Assembly: GCF_003004785.1 (NCBI RefSeq)
Contig: NZ_PVZS01000002.1
Span: 124,001-188,000, forward strand
Direction: 5' to 3'
Source: Alsobacter soli
GTDB taxonomy: Bacteria > Pseudomonadota > Alphaproteobacteria > Rhizobiales > Beijerinckiaceae
Length of the DNA: 64,000 nucleotides
In this document: positions 15,177 to 23,964 of the stretch, piece after piece
How positions within the stretch are numbered: position 1 is the first letter of the stretch
Layout: each line of letters opens with the position of its first letter
The notes under the pieces: model-generated
Told to the model about the DNA's origin: nothing
The model's input: only the letters and a program-made list of their open reading frames with translations
Databases searched by the model: none
Program-made: the position numbers and the translations under genes

Positions 15177-17061
15177 GCGCCTGCTGAGGCGGCAAGAGAC
15201 TCGCGCGCGCACCCCATTCCGGCGGAGCGATGATCGGGGCCCGCCGGGACAACCCGTGCTCGGTCTTGTTCCACCGCTGGGGCTCGGTCAGCAGCTCCCA
15301 CACGGCGCGCCAGCTCGCGGCTGTCATGAGCGCCAGGTAGACGGGGTAGACAAGCGCATCCCGCCACCGGACGGATAGCCGCGCCCGGGCGGCCCCAAGC
15401 AGGATCGGCGCGCCCAGCGCGACCGGCCCGAGGGCAAGGAGGGACAGGCTCACCGCCAGATGAAGATGGCCCGCCAGTCCGGCCGGATTCAGCAGCGAGC
15501 CGTCCCATAGCCGCAAGGCCGTGACAGCCAGGAAGAGCGGCGACCCCAGGGCGGCGGCCACAAGCCCCAGGGTGTGGGCCCCCAGCAGGAGCCGGTCGTC
15601 GAGCGCCAGGCGCCGGTCCAGAACGCCGCGGGCGTGCACGAGGGTCGTCTGCATCCAGCCTTTCTGCCAGCGCGTCCGCTGCGCCATCCAGGCGGGCAGC
15701 GTTCGCACGGCCTCCTCCCGCGTCTCGGAGTCGAGGCTCCCGACGCGGTAGCCCAGCCGAGCCAGCCGGAGCCCGAGGTCGGCGTCCTCCGTCACGTTCC
15801 AGGCGTCCCATCCCAGAACGCGGCGCAGGACGTCGACACGGAAATGGTTCGACGTCCCGCCCAGCGGCGTCGGGCCCTCCATCGCGGTGTAGCCCGGCGC
15901 CAAGACCCCGAAAAGCGCGGCGTATTCCAGCGCGAACAGGCGGGTGAGCCAGCTGTCCCCGGGGTTGTGGATGGCGAGCCGGGCCTGCAGGCAGGCGAGC
16001 CAGCCATCCGCGCGCGCGAACGCCGCCGCCGCCTTGCGCAACTGGTCCGGGTCGGGGATGTCCTCGGCGTCATAGATCGTCAACAGCGACCCTCGCGCCG
16101 TCCGCAGGCCGATGTTCAGGGCCCGCGGCTTCGTCTGGGGTCGGCCCGGCGGGCACACCACCACGCTGATGAACTCCGGCAGGCGCAGCGCCCGGGCGCC
16201 AGCCAGGGTCTCGCCGTCGTTCGCCTCGATGAGGAGCTTGATGTCCAGCTTCTCGCGCGGGTAGTCCAGCGCGCAGAGCGCCGAGACGAGCTGCGGCAGC
16301 ACCCTCGCTTCCCGCAGAAGCGGCGCCAGGATCGTGTAGACGGGCAGGTCCTCGTCCCGAAGCGGCGGAGCCGGCTCCGGCCGAGAGCTCTTCATCAGCG
16401 CCATCAGCCGGGCGACCACCCCGGTCAGGAACAACAGCCCAAGCGCCGTGCTTAGGGCGTCGCCGATCTGCGCCGGGGCCAGCAGAGCGGCGAACCCAGC
16501 CAAGCCCGCAACGGCTCCGGCCACGATCCGCTGACCTCGCGTCAGACTGCTTCTGCACGAAAGGTGAGGGAAGGCGTCCGGGAGAGCATGGGCCGCCGCG
16601 TGGGCGATGGACCGGTCCAACGCCGACCGCAGCGAGCGCGCAAGGCGGGAAGGACTGGTGATCGCGGCGCCGTCCAGGCTCGCTCCCGGGCGCACCCGCC
16701 CGACCAGGAGCTCGATCGCGGCGCCCCGGGGAGCCAGGGCGAAGCGAGGCCCGCCCGGTTGCGCGAGCGGCGCCATGACCGCGCCGGCCGGCGCCGGGCG
16801 GGAGGGAACGCGCACATGAGGCGACGTCAGGTACGGCGCTCCAAGTCGGCGGGCGAGCGCGCGGTAAAGCGCGTCCTCCTCGACAAGGCCCCAATCCAGC
16901 AAGACCTCGTCGACGCTGCGCCCCGTGCGCGCGCCCTCCTCGAGGCACGCCCTGAGGTGGGCCTGCGGAACGCCGCAGTCGGCCAGGAATTCAAGAGTGC
17001 GGGGCAGCGCGACGCCATGCGGCGCCGTCGCCGGGCCCGCAATGGCCCCCGCGTCCGTCAT
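15121..17061 (-). CDS. Processive-type GT2 glycosyltransferase with GspE-like N-terminal domain
   Basis: A 646-residue membrane protein. Residues about 15-90 (CLEEGARTGRSVDEVLLDWG and LARRLGAPYL) resemble the N-terminal domain of type II secretion ATPases and MshE. Two membrane segments follow, then a GT2 catalytic domain with LIEANDGET, IYDAEDIPDPDQL (donor and metal site), TEDADLGLRL (catalytic base) and QRTRWQKGW (processive QxxRW motif, near 458). At least three C-terminal membrane segments end the chain. The architecture matches cellulose-synthase-like enzymes that build or export polysaccharide. The sugar is unknown and no cyclic-di-GMP PilZ domain is evident. No polysaccharide genes flank it. 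Start ATG 17061. Confidence 0.85.
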   Translation of the reverse strand: MTDAGAIAGPATAPHGVALPRTLEFLADCGVPQAHLRACLEEGARTGRSVDEVLLDWGLVEEDALYRALARRLGAPYLTSPHVRVPSRPAPAGAVMAPLAQPGGPRFALAPRGAAIELLVGRVRPGASLDGAAITSPSRLARSLRSALDRSIAHAAAHALPDAFPHLSCRSSLTRGQRIVAGAVAGLAGFAALLAPAQIGDALSTALGLLFLTGVVARLMALMKSSRPEPAPPLRDEDLPVYTILAPLLREARVLPQLVSALCALDYPREKLDIKLLIEANDGETLAGARALRLPEFISVVVCPPGRPQTKPRALNIGLRTARGSLLTIYDAEDIPDPDQLRKAAAAFARADGWLACLQARLAIHNPGDSWLTRLFALEYAALFGVLAPGYTAMEGPTPLGGTSNHFRVDVLRRVLGWDAWNVTEDADLGLRLARLGYRVGSLDSETREEAVRTLPAWMAQRTRWQKGWMQTTLVHARGVLDRRLALDDRLLLGAHTLGLVAAALGSPLFLAVTALRLWDGSLLNPAGLAGHLHLAVSLSLLALGPVALGAPILLGAARARLSVRWRDALVYPVYLALMTAASWRAVWELLTEPQRWNKTEHGLSRRAPIIAPPEWGARASLLPPQQALRNSVRRPWRTRPAGAGG

Positions 17062-17147
17062 CGAAATTCCATGATGAAGAAAAAGATGTTATGCGAAGCC
17101 AGACTAGTTCAGCCGCAGGCTTTCGTGAAGTCGAAACAGCGGAAACG

Positions 17148-18035
17148 ATGATTTTACAACCCAACATATCTCATTTGAGCGTCTCTGGGTTGAAGTGGCT
17201 GCGCGTGTTGGTCGCGGTTTCACTTCTTTTCCCCCTGTGGTGGGCGCCGCCCGCCCGCGCCGAGGAGCCTTCGGGCGTCTTCATCCCGAATTTCTGGGAT
17301 CCCGCGCAGCGGCCGGACAAGCCCGACCTCTCCTCCATCCGCGTCATCCGCTTCCTCACGGAGGACGACTACCCGCCCATGCACTTCCTCACCGAGGACG
17401 GCAAGCTGGCGGGCTTCAACGTCGATCTGGCGCGGGCCGTGTGCGACGCGCTCAGCGTCGCCTGCACGGTCCAGTCCCGCCGCTGGGACACGCTGTTCGA
17501 CGCCCTCAAGGAGGGCCGGGGCGACGCCGTCGTCGCCTCGGTCCGCGTCACCCCCAAGCTGCGCGAGAGCTTCGGCTTCACCGCGCCCTACCTGCGCACG
17601 CCCGCCCGCTTCGTGGCCCGGGCGGGAACCGCGATCGACCCCTCGCCAGAGACGCTGGCCGGCAAGACCGTGGCCGTGGTCGCCCGCTCGGCGCACGAGG
17701 ACTACCTCGCCACCTTCTTCCCCAAGGCCGAGCGCAAGACCTTCGACGACCTGGACCGCGCCCGCGCGGCCCTCCAGCACGGCGACGTGGACCTGCTCTT
17801 CGCCGACGGCCTCACCATGGCGGTGTGGCTGAACGGCCAGGAGGCCAACGAGTGCTGCGCCTTCGTGGGCGGACCGTATGGCGAGAGCCGCTGGTTCGGG
17901 GAGGGCGTCTCCATCGCCACCCGCAAGAACGAGGTCGTGCTCCGCCGCGCCATCGACTGGGCCCTCCAGCGCGTGGCCGAGCGCGGTGTCTACGCAGAGT
18001 TGTACCTGCGCTATTTCCCGGTCGGGTTCTACTGA
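17148..18035 (+). CDS. Periplasmic solute-binding protein, amino-acid (SBP_bac_3) type
   Basis: A 295-residue exported binding protein. A signal peptide (VLVAVSLLFPLWW followed by APPARAEE) precedes the mature part. YPPMHFLTEDGKLAGFNVDL and WDTLFDALKEGRGDAVVA fit the polar amino-acid binding family, and EDYLATFFP and GDVDLLFADG fit the second lobe. The ATG at 17148 is preferred because it opens directly into the signal peptide; an upstream in-frame start at 17091 would add 19 residues without clear function. No permease or ATPase gene is nearby, so it either serves a transporter encoded elsewhere or acts as a sensor-type binding protein. Confidence 0.8.
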   Translation: MILQPNISHLSVSGLKWLRVLVAVSLLFPLWWAPPARAEEPSGVFIPNFWDPAQRPDKPDLSSIRVIRFLTEDDYPPMHFLTEDGKLAGFNVDLARAVCDALSVACTVQSRRWDTLFDALKEGRGDAVVASVRVTPKLRESFGFTAPYLRTPARFVARAGTAIDPSPETLAGKTVAVVARSAHEDYLATFFPKAERKTFDDLDRARAALQHGDVDLLFADGLTMAVWLNGQEANECCAFVGGPYGESRWFGEGVSIATRKNEVVLRRAIDWALQRVAERGVYAELYLRYFPVGFY

Positions 18036-18147
18036 GGCTCCCCGCCTCTCGCATTGACCCGCCCCTGCGCGCTCCCTATGGTCCGGCGCGCCCGGGCCAG
18101 GGATGGCGGCCGGGCTTGAATCCGTGCCGCTCATCGAAAGCAAGCCC

Positions 18148-19860
18148 ATGTCCGCGCCCGCGACCGACCAGCCGCAGACCCTCCAGGAGGCCGCCCAGAA
18201 CGCCGCGGCCTGGCCCTTCGAGGAAGCGCGCAAACTGGTGGAACGCGTCAAGCGCTCGGGCAAGAAGGAAGTGCTCTTCGAGACCGGCTACGGCCCCTCG
18301 GGCCTGCCGCATATCGGCACCTTCGGCGAGGTGGCCCGCACCAGCATGGTGCGCCACGCCTTCCGGGTGCTGACGGACGACAAGATCCCGACCCGCCTCG
18401 TCGCCTTCTCGGACGACATGGACGGCCTGCGCAAGGTGCCGGACAACGTGCCGAACAAGGACGTGCTCCAGGCCGCGCTCGGCAAGCCCCTGACCCAGGT
18501 CCCGGACCCCTTCGGCACCCATCCGAGCTTCGGCGAGCACAACAACGCCCGCCTGCGCGCCTTTCTGGACGCCTTCGGCTTCGAGTACGAGTTCCTGTCC
18601 GCGACCGAGTGCTACAAGTCCGGCCGCTTCGACGCCACGCTCAGGCTCATGCTGGAGCGCTACGACGCCGTGATGGCGATCATGCTGCCTTCCCTGCGCG
18701 CCGAACGGGCCCAGAGCTACTCCCCCTTCCTGCCGGTTCACCCCAGGACGGGGATCGTCATGCAGGTCCCGATCGACGAGGTGAAGGTCGACGCGGCGAC
18801 GATCGTGTGGCGCGACCCCGAGACCGGCGAGCGCTTCGAGACGCCTGTCACGGGTGGCCACTGCAAGCTGCAGTGGAAGCCGGACTGGGCCATGCGCTGG
18901 GTGGCGCTGGGCGTCGACTATGAGATGGCCGGCAAGGACCTCATCGACAGCGTCAAGCTGTCGGGCCAGATCGCCCGCGCGCTCGGCGCCGAGCCCCCGG
19001 AGGGCTTCAACTACGAGCTCTTCCTGGACGACAAGGGCCAGAAGATCTCCAAGTCCAAGGGCAACGGCCTCACCATCGAGGAGTGGCTCGGCTACGCCAG
19101 CCCGGAGAGCCTGTCGCTGTTCATGTACAACAAGCCCCGCGAGGCGAAGAAGCTCCACTTCGACGTCATCCCGCGGGCCGTGGACGACTATCTCGGCTTC
19201 CTGGAGCGCTTCCAGAAGCAGGGGCTGCGCGAGCAACTCGCCAATCCCGCGTGGCACATCCATGGCGGCTCTCCGCCTGCGCCTGAGACGATCCACAGCG
19301 CCGATGCGAGCGCGCCCGGGACGTCCGTCACCTTCGGCATGCTGCTGAATCTGGTCGCCGTGGCGAACTCGGAGGACCCGGCCGTGCTCTGGGGCTTCCT
19401 GCGCCGTTACGCCCCGGGCGCATCGCCCGAGACGAACCCGCGCCTGGACAAGCTGGTCCGCTACGCGGTCGCCTACTTCCGGGACTTCGTCCGCCCCGCG
19501 AAGGTTTACCGCGCGCCTACGGACGCGGAGCGCGCCGCCCTGGAGGATCTGTCGGAGTCGCTCAGGGAGTTCGAGGGCTCCACCGACGCTGACGCCATCC
19601 AGTTCGCCGTCTACGAGGTCGGTCGCCGGCACTTCCCGGACACGAGCGGCAAGTCCAAGAGCCCGGATGGGCGTCCCGGCGTGTCGCAGCAGTGGTTCTC
19701 GACGCTCTACCAGATCCTCCTGGGCGCGGAGCGCGGGCCCCGCTTCGGCTCCTTCGCGGCGCTCTACGGCGTGGCCGAAACGCGCGCCCTGATCGCCAAG
19801 GGCCTATCGGGCGAGCTCATGCGCGAGCACGAGGCCTTCCTGCAGTCCCGCAAGGGCTGA
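18148..19860 (+). CDS. lysS: Lysyl-tRNA synthetase, class I
   Basis: A 570-residue class I LysRS (archaeal type), which charges tRNA-Lys. The ATP-binding HIGH signature is LPHIGTFGE (His55) and the KMSKS loop is KISKSKGNG (299-303). Alphaproteobacteria commonly use this form in place of the class II enzyme of most bacteria. The ATG at 18148 has GAAAG at 18136-18140 with 7-base spacing; an in-frame ATG at 18103 is possible. It stands alone, with a strong hairpin following at 19893. Confidence 0.92.
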   Translation: MSAPATDQPQTLQEAAQNAAAWPFEEARKLVERVKRSGKKEVLFETGYGPSGLPHIGTFGEVARTSMVRHAFRVLTDDKIPTRLVAFSDDMDGLRKVPDNVPNKDVLQAALGKPLTQVPDPFGTHPSFGEHNNARLRAFLDAFGFEYEFLSATECYKSGRFDATLRLMLERYDAVMAIMLPSLRAERAQSYSPFLPVHPRTGIVMQVPIDEVKVDAATIVWRDPETGERFETPVTGGHCKLQWKPDWAMRWVALGVDYEMAGKDLIDSVKLSGQIARALGAEPPEGFNYELFLDDKGQKISKSKGNGLTIEEWLGYASPESLSLFMYNKPREAKKLHFDVIPRAVDDYLGFLERFQKQGLREQLANPAWHIHGGSPPAPETIHSADASAPGTSVTFGMLLNLVAVANSEDPAVLWGFLRRYAPGASPETNPRLDKLVRYAVAYFRDFVRPAKVYRAPTDAERAALEDLSESLREFEGSTDADAIQFAVYEVGRRHFPDTSGKSKSPDGRPGVSQQWFSTLYQILLGAERGPRFGSFAALYGVAETRALIAKGLSGELMREHEAFLQSRKG

Positions 19861-19892
19861 GCGGCCCGCCTGGGCTGGCGTTCCAGTGGTGA

Positions 19893-19918
19893 AACCGGCG
19901 CGGCGTACCGCGCCGGTT
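19893..19918. terminator. Hairpin between convergent lysS and secreted-protein gene
   Basis: A perfect 11-base stem AACCGGCGCGG / CCGCGCCGGTT with a CGTA loop sits between the two stop codons. There is only a weak T-run on either side, so it may work as a bidirectional, partly Rho-assisted terminator. Confidence 0.6.
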
Positions 19919-19927
19919 CCGGCCTGA

Positions 19928-20272
19928 TCACTCGTACGTCACCTTGCGGCCGTCGAAGTACACCGTCTGGGCGTCGCAGATGTCGATGTTCCACGCGTCG
20001 CCGATCACCTGGCCGCCGTCCGTCGTGCGCCAGCCGACGCGCACCTCGATGTCGCAAGGTCCGTCGCGCAGGAACTCGAGGCTGCGGGATTGCCCGGCGC
20101 CGACTTCCCCGCGAAGCCAGTTCTTGCTCCAGCCGTGTCCCTCATTCGTCTGGAAAGACGAGATGATGTACTTCGACGTGTTCTTGATGGTGAAGCTCAG
20201 ATTGTCCGCCTGGGCCGTCACGCTTGGCAAGGCCAGGAACGCGGTGGCCATCAGAATAGCTGCTTTTTTCAC
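19928..20272 (-). CDS. Small secreted protein, paralogue of the protein at 62.6 kb
   Basis: A 114-residue exported protein. The GTG at 20272 follows TTGGAGGGG and opens a signal peptide (KKAAILMATAFLALP, cleavage after AQA). The mature part reads LSFTIKNTSKYIISSFQ, then HGWSKNWLRGEVGAG, CDIEVRV and NIDICDAQTVYFDG. It shares this pattern with the minus-strand protein at 62608-62931 (N-K-T near the start, GxDW or GHGW, a G-rich turn, two cysteines), so the two look like diverged members of one family. The two cysteines may form a disulfide. No function is known. Confidence 0.7.
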   Translation of the reverse strand: MKKAAILMATAFLALPSVTAQADNLSFTIKNTSKYIISSFQTNEGHGWSKNWLRGEVGAGQSRSLEFLRDGPCDIEVRVGWRTTDGGQVIGDAWNIDICDAQTVYFDGRKVTYE

Positions 20273-20568
20273 GGGAACCCCTCCAAGAAAGAAAAGTTGC
20301 TTCCGTGTGGCGTTGTACAATTATGAGTTGTGTCCCGAGATCTTGAGGATGACGGATCGACGTCTCACGAAAGCGCGACGTCGATAAGCACACCCAAAAG
20401 GCGCATTCAATTGCAAAATTGATGCTTGGTAATTATACGGGCGTTCCGCGCCTGCTGTTCCTCCCTTCGTCCGCGCTCGCAATCCGCTGGCGCCGGCGAG
20501 CGTCCGGAAGCGGCTCCGCGGTCAGGCGAACGCGAACAGCGGGCTGGGCGGACCCGGCCGACGCCGGC
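20273..20568. other. Intergenic region between two minus-strand genes
   Basis: This 296-base gap holds the upstream region of the secreted-protein gene and the downstream region of the S24 repressor. The part around 20300-20440 is unusually AT-rich for this window (for example TACAATTATGAG and CAATTGCAAAATTGATG) and is the likely promoter region of the secreted-protein gene. I see no gene and no clear terminator. Confidence 0.35.
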
Positions 20569-21213
20569 CTACTGGCTCGCCCACAGGATCCGGGCCACCC
20601 ACACGACGTCCGACATAGGCAGCACGCGTTCGGCATGGTCCGGGTTGATGGAGACAAGCTCGACAGCCTTGGCCGACTTGCGCTTGAGCTCCTTCACCAT
20701 CACCTCGCCGCCGGTGGTCTTCACCACCACCCGGTCGCCCCGGCGCACCGAGGCGGTGGGCGAGCAGATGATGACGTCACCGTCCCGATACAGCGGCAGC
20801 ATGGAGTCGCCCGAAACCTCGAGCGCGTAGGCGTCGCCCTCCGGCAGGTCGGGAAACTCCACCTCGTCCCAGCCTTCGCCGACCGGGAAGCCGCCGTCGT
20901 CGAAGAACCCACCCGCGCCCGCCTGGGCGAACCCCAGCAGGGGCAGCGTCCGGCTCTTGATGTCGGTCCTTGGCGCCGGGGTGATCAGCGCCATGAATTC
21001 CTCGAGCTGCGCGCCGGTGGCGTCGAGCACCTTGGCGATGGATTCCGTCGAGGGCCAGCGGTCCCGTCCGTCAGGCGACGTGCGCTTGGATTTGTTGAAC
21101 GTCGTCGGATCGAGCCCGGCCTTCCGGGCCAGGCCCGAGGCGGAAAGATTGTACTTGGCCGCGAGCGCGTCGATCGCCGCCCAGACCTGCGCATGGGAAA
21201 GCCTTGTCGTCAT
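20569..21213 (-). CDS. XRE-type helix-turn-helix repressor with S24 (LexA-like) peptidase domain
   Basis: A 214-residue regulator. The N-terminal half has a helix-turn-helix (AAKYNLSASGLARKAGLDPT, then FNKSKR). The C-terminal half is a LexA/UmuD-like S24 domain: GDSMLPLYRDGD carries the catalytic serine and VVVKTTGGEVMVKEL the lysine. An Ala-Gly pair in FAQAGAGG could be a self-cleavage site. Such proteins often control phage or stress genes, but no phage gene is nearby and its targets are unknown. Start ATG 21213 (MTTRLSHAQVW); a start at 21255 would add 14 residues. Confidence 0.85.
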   Translation of the reverse strand: MTTRLSHAQVWAAIDALAAKYNLSASGLARKAGLDPTTFNKSKRTSPDGRDRWPSTESIAKVLDATGAQLEEFMALITPAPRTDIKSRTLPLLGFAQAGAGGFFDDGGFPVGEGWDEVEFPDLPEGDAYALEVSGDSMLPLYRDGDVIICSPTASVRRGDRVVVKTTGGEVMVKELKRKSAKAVELVSINPDHAERVLPMSDVVWVARILWASQ

Positions 21214-21363
21214 GGAGCCTGTCCCGTCGAGCCAGAAGGATCTTCGTCCGTGCATATGGAATTAATCCCACGGCCGTCGAATTGCAATCGCCTACCCCAA
21301 AAAGCGTGGACGAAACGTTGATCCCGGCGGGCGCATTGCGTAAGCCCGGGCGGCGAGGATCCC

Positions 21364-21705
21364 ATGCTCATCTACAAGATCGTACCCGCCCCGCTCTGGC
21401 GCGCAGCCGATGCTGCGGGCGAATTCCGCGGCGCACCCGTGGACCTGGCCGACGGCTACATCCACTTTTCCACCGGCGCCCAAGCCCGCGAGACGGCGGC
21501 CAAGCACTTCAGGGGCCAGCAGGACCTCCTGCTGGTCGCCGTCGAGGGAGACGACCTCGGGCCCGCGTTGAAGTGGGAGCCCTCCCGAGGCGGCGCCCTT
21601 TTTCCCCATCTCTATGCGCCCCTGCCGGTTTCCGCGGCGCGTTCGGTCGTTCCGCTCCCCCTTGGGCCCGATGACTCCCACCTCTTCCCGGAGGACGTCG
21701 CGTGA
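21364..21705 (+). CDS. DUF952-family protein
   Basis: A 113-residue soluble protein. [33 protein letters not shown] and a final HLYAPL segment are typical of DUF952, whose fold resembles ADP-ribosyltransferases, though no activity is established. It overlaps pyrD by 4 bases (GTGA), so the two are translationally coupled. I recall the same pairing in other Rhizobiales. Confidence 0.85.
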   Translation: MLIYKIVPAPLWRAADAAGEFRGAPVDLADGYIHFSTGAQARETAAKHFRGQQDLLLVAVEGDDLGPALKWEPSRGGALFPHLYAPLPVSAARSVVPLPLGPDDSHLFPEDVA

Positions 21706-22820
21706 TCGGCCGCATGCTCGCCGGGCGCCTGGGCGCGCTCGCCCTCCCGCTGCTTCACCGCATGGACGCCGAGACGGCCCATGGGCTCACCATCCAGGCG
21801 CTCTCGCGCATGCCGCCGCTGCCGCGCCCGGATCATGATCCGAGGCTGCGGGTGGAGGCGTTCGGCCTAAACTTCCCCAATCCGGTCGGCATCGCGGCAG
21901 GCTTCGACAAGAACGCCGAGGTTCCCGACGCCATGCTGGGGCTCGGCTTTGGTTTCGCCGAGGTCGGCACGCTCACCCCCAAGCCGCAGGCCGGCAATCC
22001 GCGTCCCCGCATCTTCCGGCTTCCGGCGGACGAGGGCGTGGTCAACCGCCTGGGCTTCAACAACGAAGGCCATGCCGCTGGCCTCGCGCGGCTCAAGGCC
22101 CGGGCGGGCCGTCCCGGAATCGTGGGCGTCAACATCGGGGCGAACAAGGACGCCAGCGACCGCGCGGCCGACTACGTGCAGGGGGTCGAGGCCTTCGCCG
22201 AGGTCGCCTCCTACTTCACGGTCAACATATCCTCCCCGAACACGCCCGGGCTGCGCGACCTCCAGCACGAGGCCGCTCTCGACGATCTGCTCGCCCGCGT
22301 CCTGGCGGCCCGGGAGGCCGCCGCCGGGCGACACGGCCGCAAGCCGGTGCTGCTCAAGATCGCGCCCGACCTCGCACTGACGGATCTGGACTCGGTTGTC
22401 GCCGTCGCCCGCCGCCGTGGGATCGACGGGCTCATCGTCTCCAACACCACGGTCAGCCGTCCTGCTTCGCTTCGCGAGCAGGGGATAGCCAAGGAGGCGG
22501 GGGGACTTTCCGGGAAGCCGCTCTTCCCGCTCGCCACCCGCATGCTGGCCGAAGCCTTCCTGCGGGTGGAGGGCGCCTTCCCGCTGGTCGGTGTGGGGGG
22601 CATCCACTCCGCCGAGACGGCCTGGGCCAAGATCGAGGCCGGCGCCACCCTGATCCAGCTTTACTCCGCCCTGGTCTACAAGGGCGCGGCCCTCGTCGAC
22701 GACATCCTGGCTGGACTGGTCCGCCGCCTCGTCGCCGAGCGGCTTGAGAGTCTCGCCCCCGTGGTCGGGCGTCGCGCCGCCGAGGTGGTGAGGCAACCGG
22801 TCGAGGGCTTCCTGGGCTGA
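21702..22820 (+). CDS. pyrD: Dihydroorotate dehydrogenase (quinone), class 2
   Basis: A 372-residue class 2 DHODH that oxidises dihydroorotate to orotate in pyrimidine synthesis, passing electrons to quinone at the inner membrane. The N-terminal helix ([17 protein letters not shown]) is the membrane-associated extension of class 2. [20 protein letters not shown], the catalytic-serine loop [14 protein letters not shown] (about 176-189), KIAPDL, SNTT and the FMN phosphate-binding VGVGGIHS are all present. The GTG start overlaps the DUF952 stop. Full length for the family. Confidence 0.95.
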   Translation: MIGRMLAGRLGALALPLLHRMDAETAHGLTIQALSRMPPLPRPDHDPRLRVEAFGLNFPNPVGIAAGFDKNAEVPDAMLGLGFGFAEVGTLTPKPQAGNPRPRIFRLPADEGVVNRLGFNNEGHAAGLARLKARAGRPGIVGVNIGANKDASDRAADYVQGVEAFAEVASYFTVNISSPNTPGLRDLQHEAALDDLLARVLAAREAAAGRHGRKPVLLKIAPDLALTDLDSVVAVARRRGIDGLIVSNTTVSRPASLREQGIAKEAGGLSGKPLFPLATRMLAEAFLRVEGAFPLVGVGGIHSAETAWAKIEAGATLIQLYSALVYKGAALVDDILAGLVRRLVAERLESLAPVVGRRAAEVVRQPVEGFLG

Positions 22821-22902
22821 GGCGCCTGGCTGAGGGAGTGATCTTTCCCTTCGCCTGGCCGCAACCTCGCCGTGCGCGGACGCAAGCCCTATCTTCACCG
22901 GC

Positions 22903-23964
22903 ATGCGCCCGTCCGACCTGCTGACCATGACCCCCTCCGGCCTGTATTGCCCGCAGGCGGACGCCCACATCGACCCGGTCCGGCCCGTCCGCCGGGCGCT
23001 GATCACGCATGGCCATTCCGACCACGCCCGCGCCGGCCACGGCGCCGTGCTGGCGACGGACGAGACGCTCGGCATCATGGCCGTGCGCTACGGACCGGAC
23101 TTCGCCGGCGCCACGCAGGCGGTCCGCTATGGCGAGCGCGTGGACCTGAACGGCGTGACGGTCAGCTACCACCCGGCCGGCCATGTTCTCGGCTCCGCCC
23201 AGATCGCGCTCCAGTGCGGAGGCGTGCGCATCGTCGCCTCGGGGGACTACAAGCGCGCCCGCGACCCCACCTGCGCGCCCTTCGAGCTCGTGCCCTGCGA
23301 CGTGTTCATCACGGAGGCGACCTTCGGCCTGCCGGTGTTCCGCCACCCCGACACCCGCCATGAGGTCGACCGGCTCCTGGCCTCCGTGCGGGTCTTCCCC
23401 GACCGCGCCCACATCGTCGGCGCCTACGCCCTTGGGAAAGCGCAGCGCCTGATGGCCCTGATCCGCGAGGCCGGCTACGAGGAGCCCATCTACGTCCACG
23501 GCGCCATGGAGCGACTGACCCAGTTCTACCAGGACCAGGGCGTCCAGCTCGGCGAGATCCGCAAGGTCCAGGCCGCCGAACGCCCGAAGCTTGGCGGAGC
23601 CATCGTCATTTGCCCGCCCAGCGCGACCCAGGACCTCTGGGCCCGCAAGTTCCCCGATCCGGTCACCGCCTTCGCTTCCGGCTGGATGCGGGTCCGCGCC
23701 CGGGCGCGCCAGAAGGGGGTCGAGCTGCCGCTCGTGGTCTCGGACCATTCGGACTGGGACGACCTGTGCGCGACCATCCTCCAGACGGGCGCCGGCGAGG
23801 TCTGGGTCACCCACGGGCAGGAGGACGCGCTCGTCCACTGGTGTGTCACCCGCGGCATTCGGGCCCAGCCCCTGCACATGCTGGGCTATGGCGACGAGGG
23901 CGAAGTCGAGCCCGAGACGAACGTCCTGGCCGGCGAGGCCGCGCCTGCGGAGGCGGCGACGTGA
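22903..23964 (+). CDS. Ligase-associated DNA exonuclease (metallo-beta-lactamase fold)
   Basis: A 353-residue protein of the beta-CASP type metallo-beta-lactamase nucleases. The metal site is THGHSDHA (His36, His38, Asp40, His41), with AGHVLGSAQ, SGDYKRARDP and a late VVSDHSDWDD. The family is named for its linkage to an ATP-dependent DNA ligase, which here starts within its stop codon (GTGA). A role in processing DNA ends during repair is assumed for the family and is not proven. The partner helicase and PdeM genes lie 6 kb further on instead of adjacent. Confidence 0.88.
   Translation: MRPSDLLTMTPSGLYCPQADAHIDPVRPVRRALITHGHSDHARAGHGAVLATDETLGIMAVRYGPDFAGATQAVRYGERVDLNGVTVSYHPAGHVLGSAQIALQCGGVRIVASGDYKRARDPTCAPFELVPCDVFITEATFGLPVFRHPDTRHEVDRLLASVRVFPDRAHIVGAYALGKAQRLMALIREAGYEEPIYVHGAMERLTQFYQDQGVQLGEIRKVQAAERPKLGGAIVICPPSATQDLWARKFPDPVTAFASGWMRVRARARQKGVELPLVVSDHSDWDDLCATILQTGAGEVWVTHGQEDALVHWCVTRGIRAQPLHMLGYGDEGEVEPETNVLAGEAAPAEAAT

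Noticed and set aside
12144-15212. A 1022-residue open frame on the minus strand
   Set aside because: It runs antisense to the GH2, hydrolase and SCO1 genes, is Arg/Gly/His/Pro-rich without motifs, and is a by-product of high GC content.
20569-21213. Possible prophage marked by a phage-type repressor
   Set aside because: No integrase, structural or lysis gene and no attachment repeats are nearby; pyrD and lysS flank it.
20419-21321. A 300-residue plus-strand frame opposite the S24 repressor
   Set aside because: The minus strand has a full helix-turn-helix plus S24 peptidase, and the plus frame has no motif.
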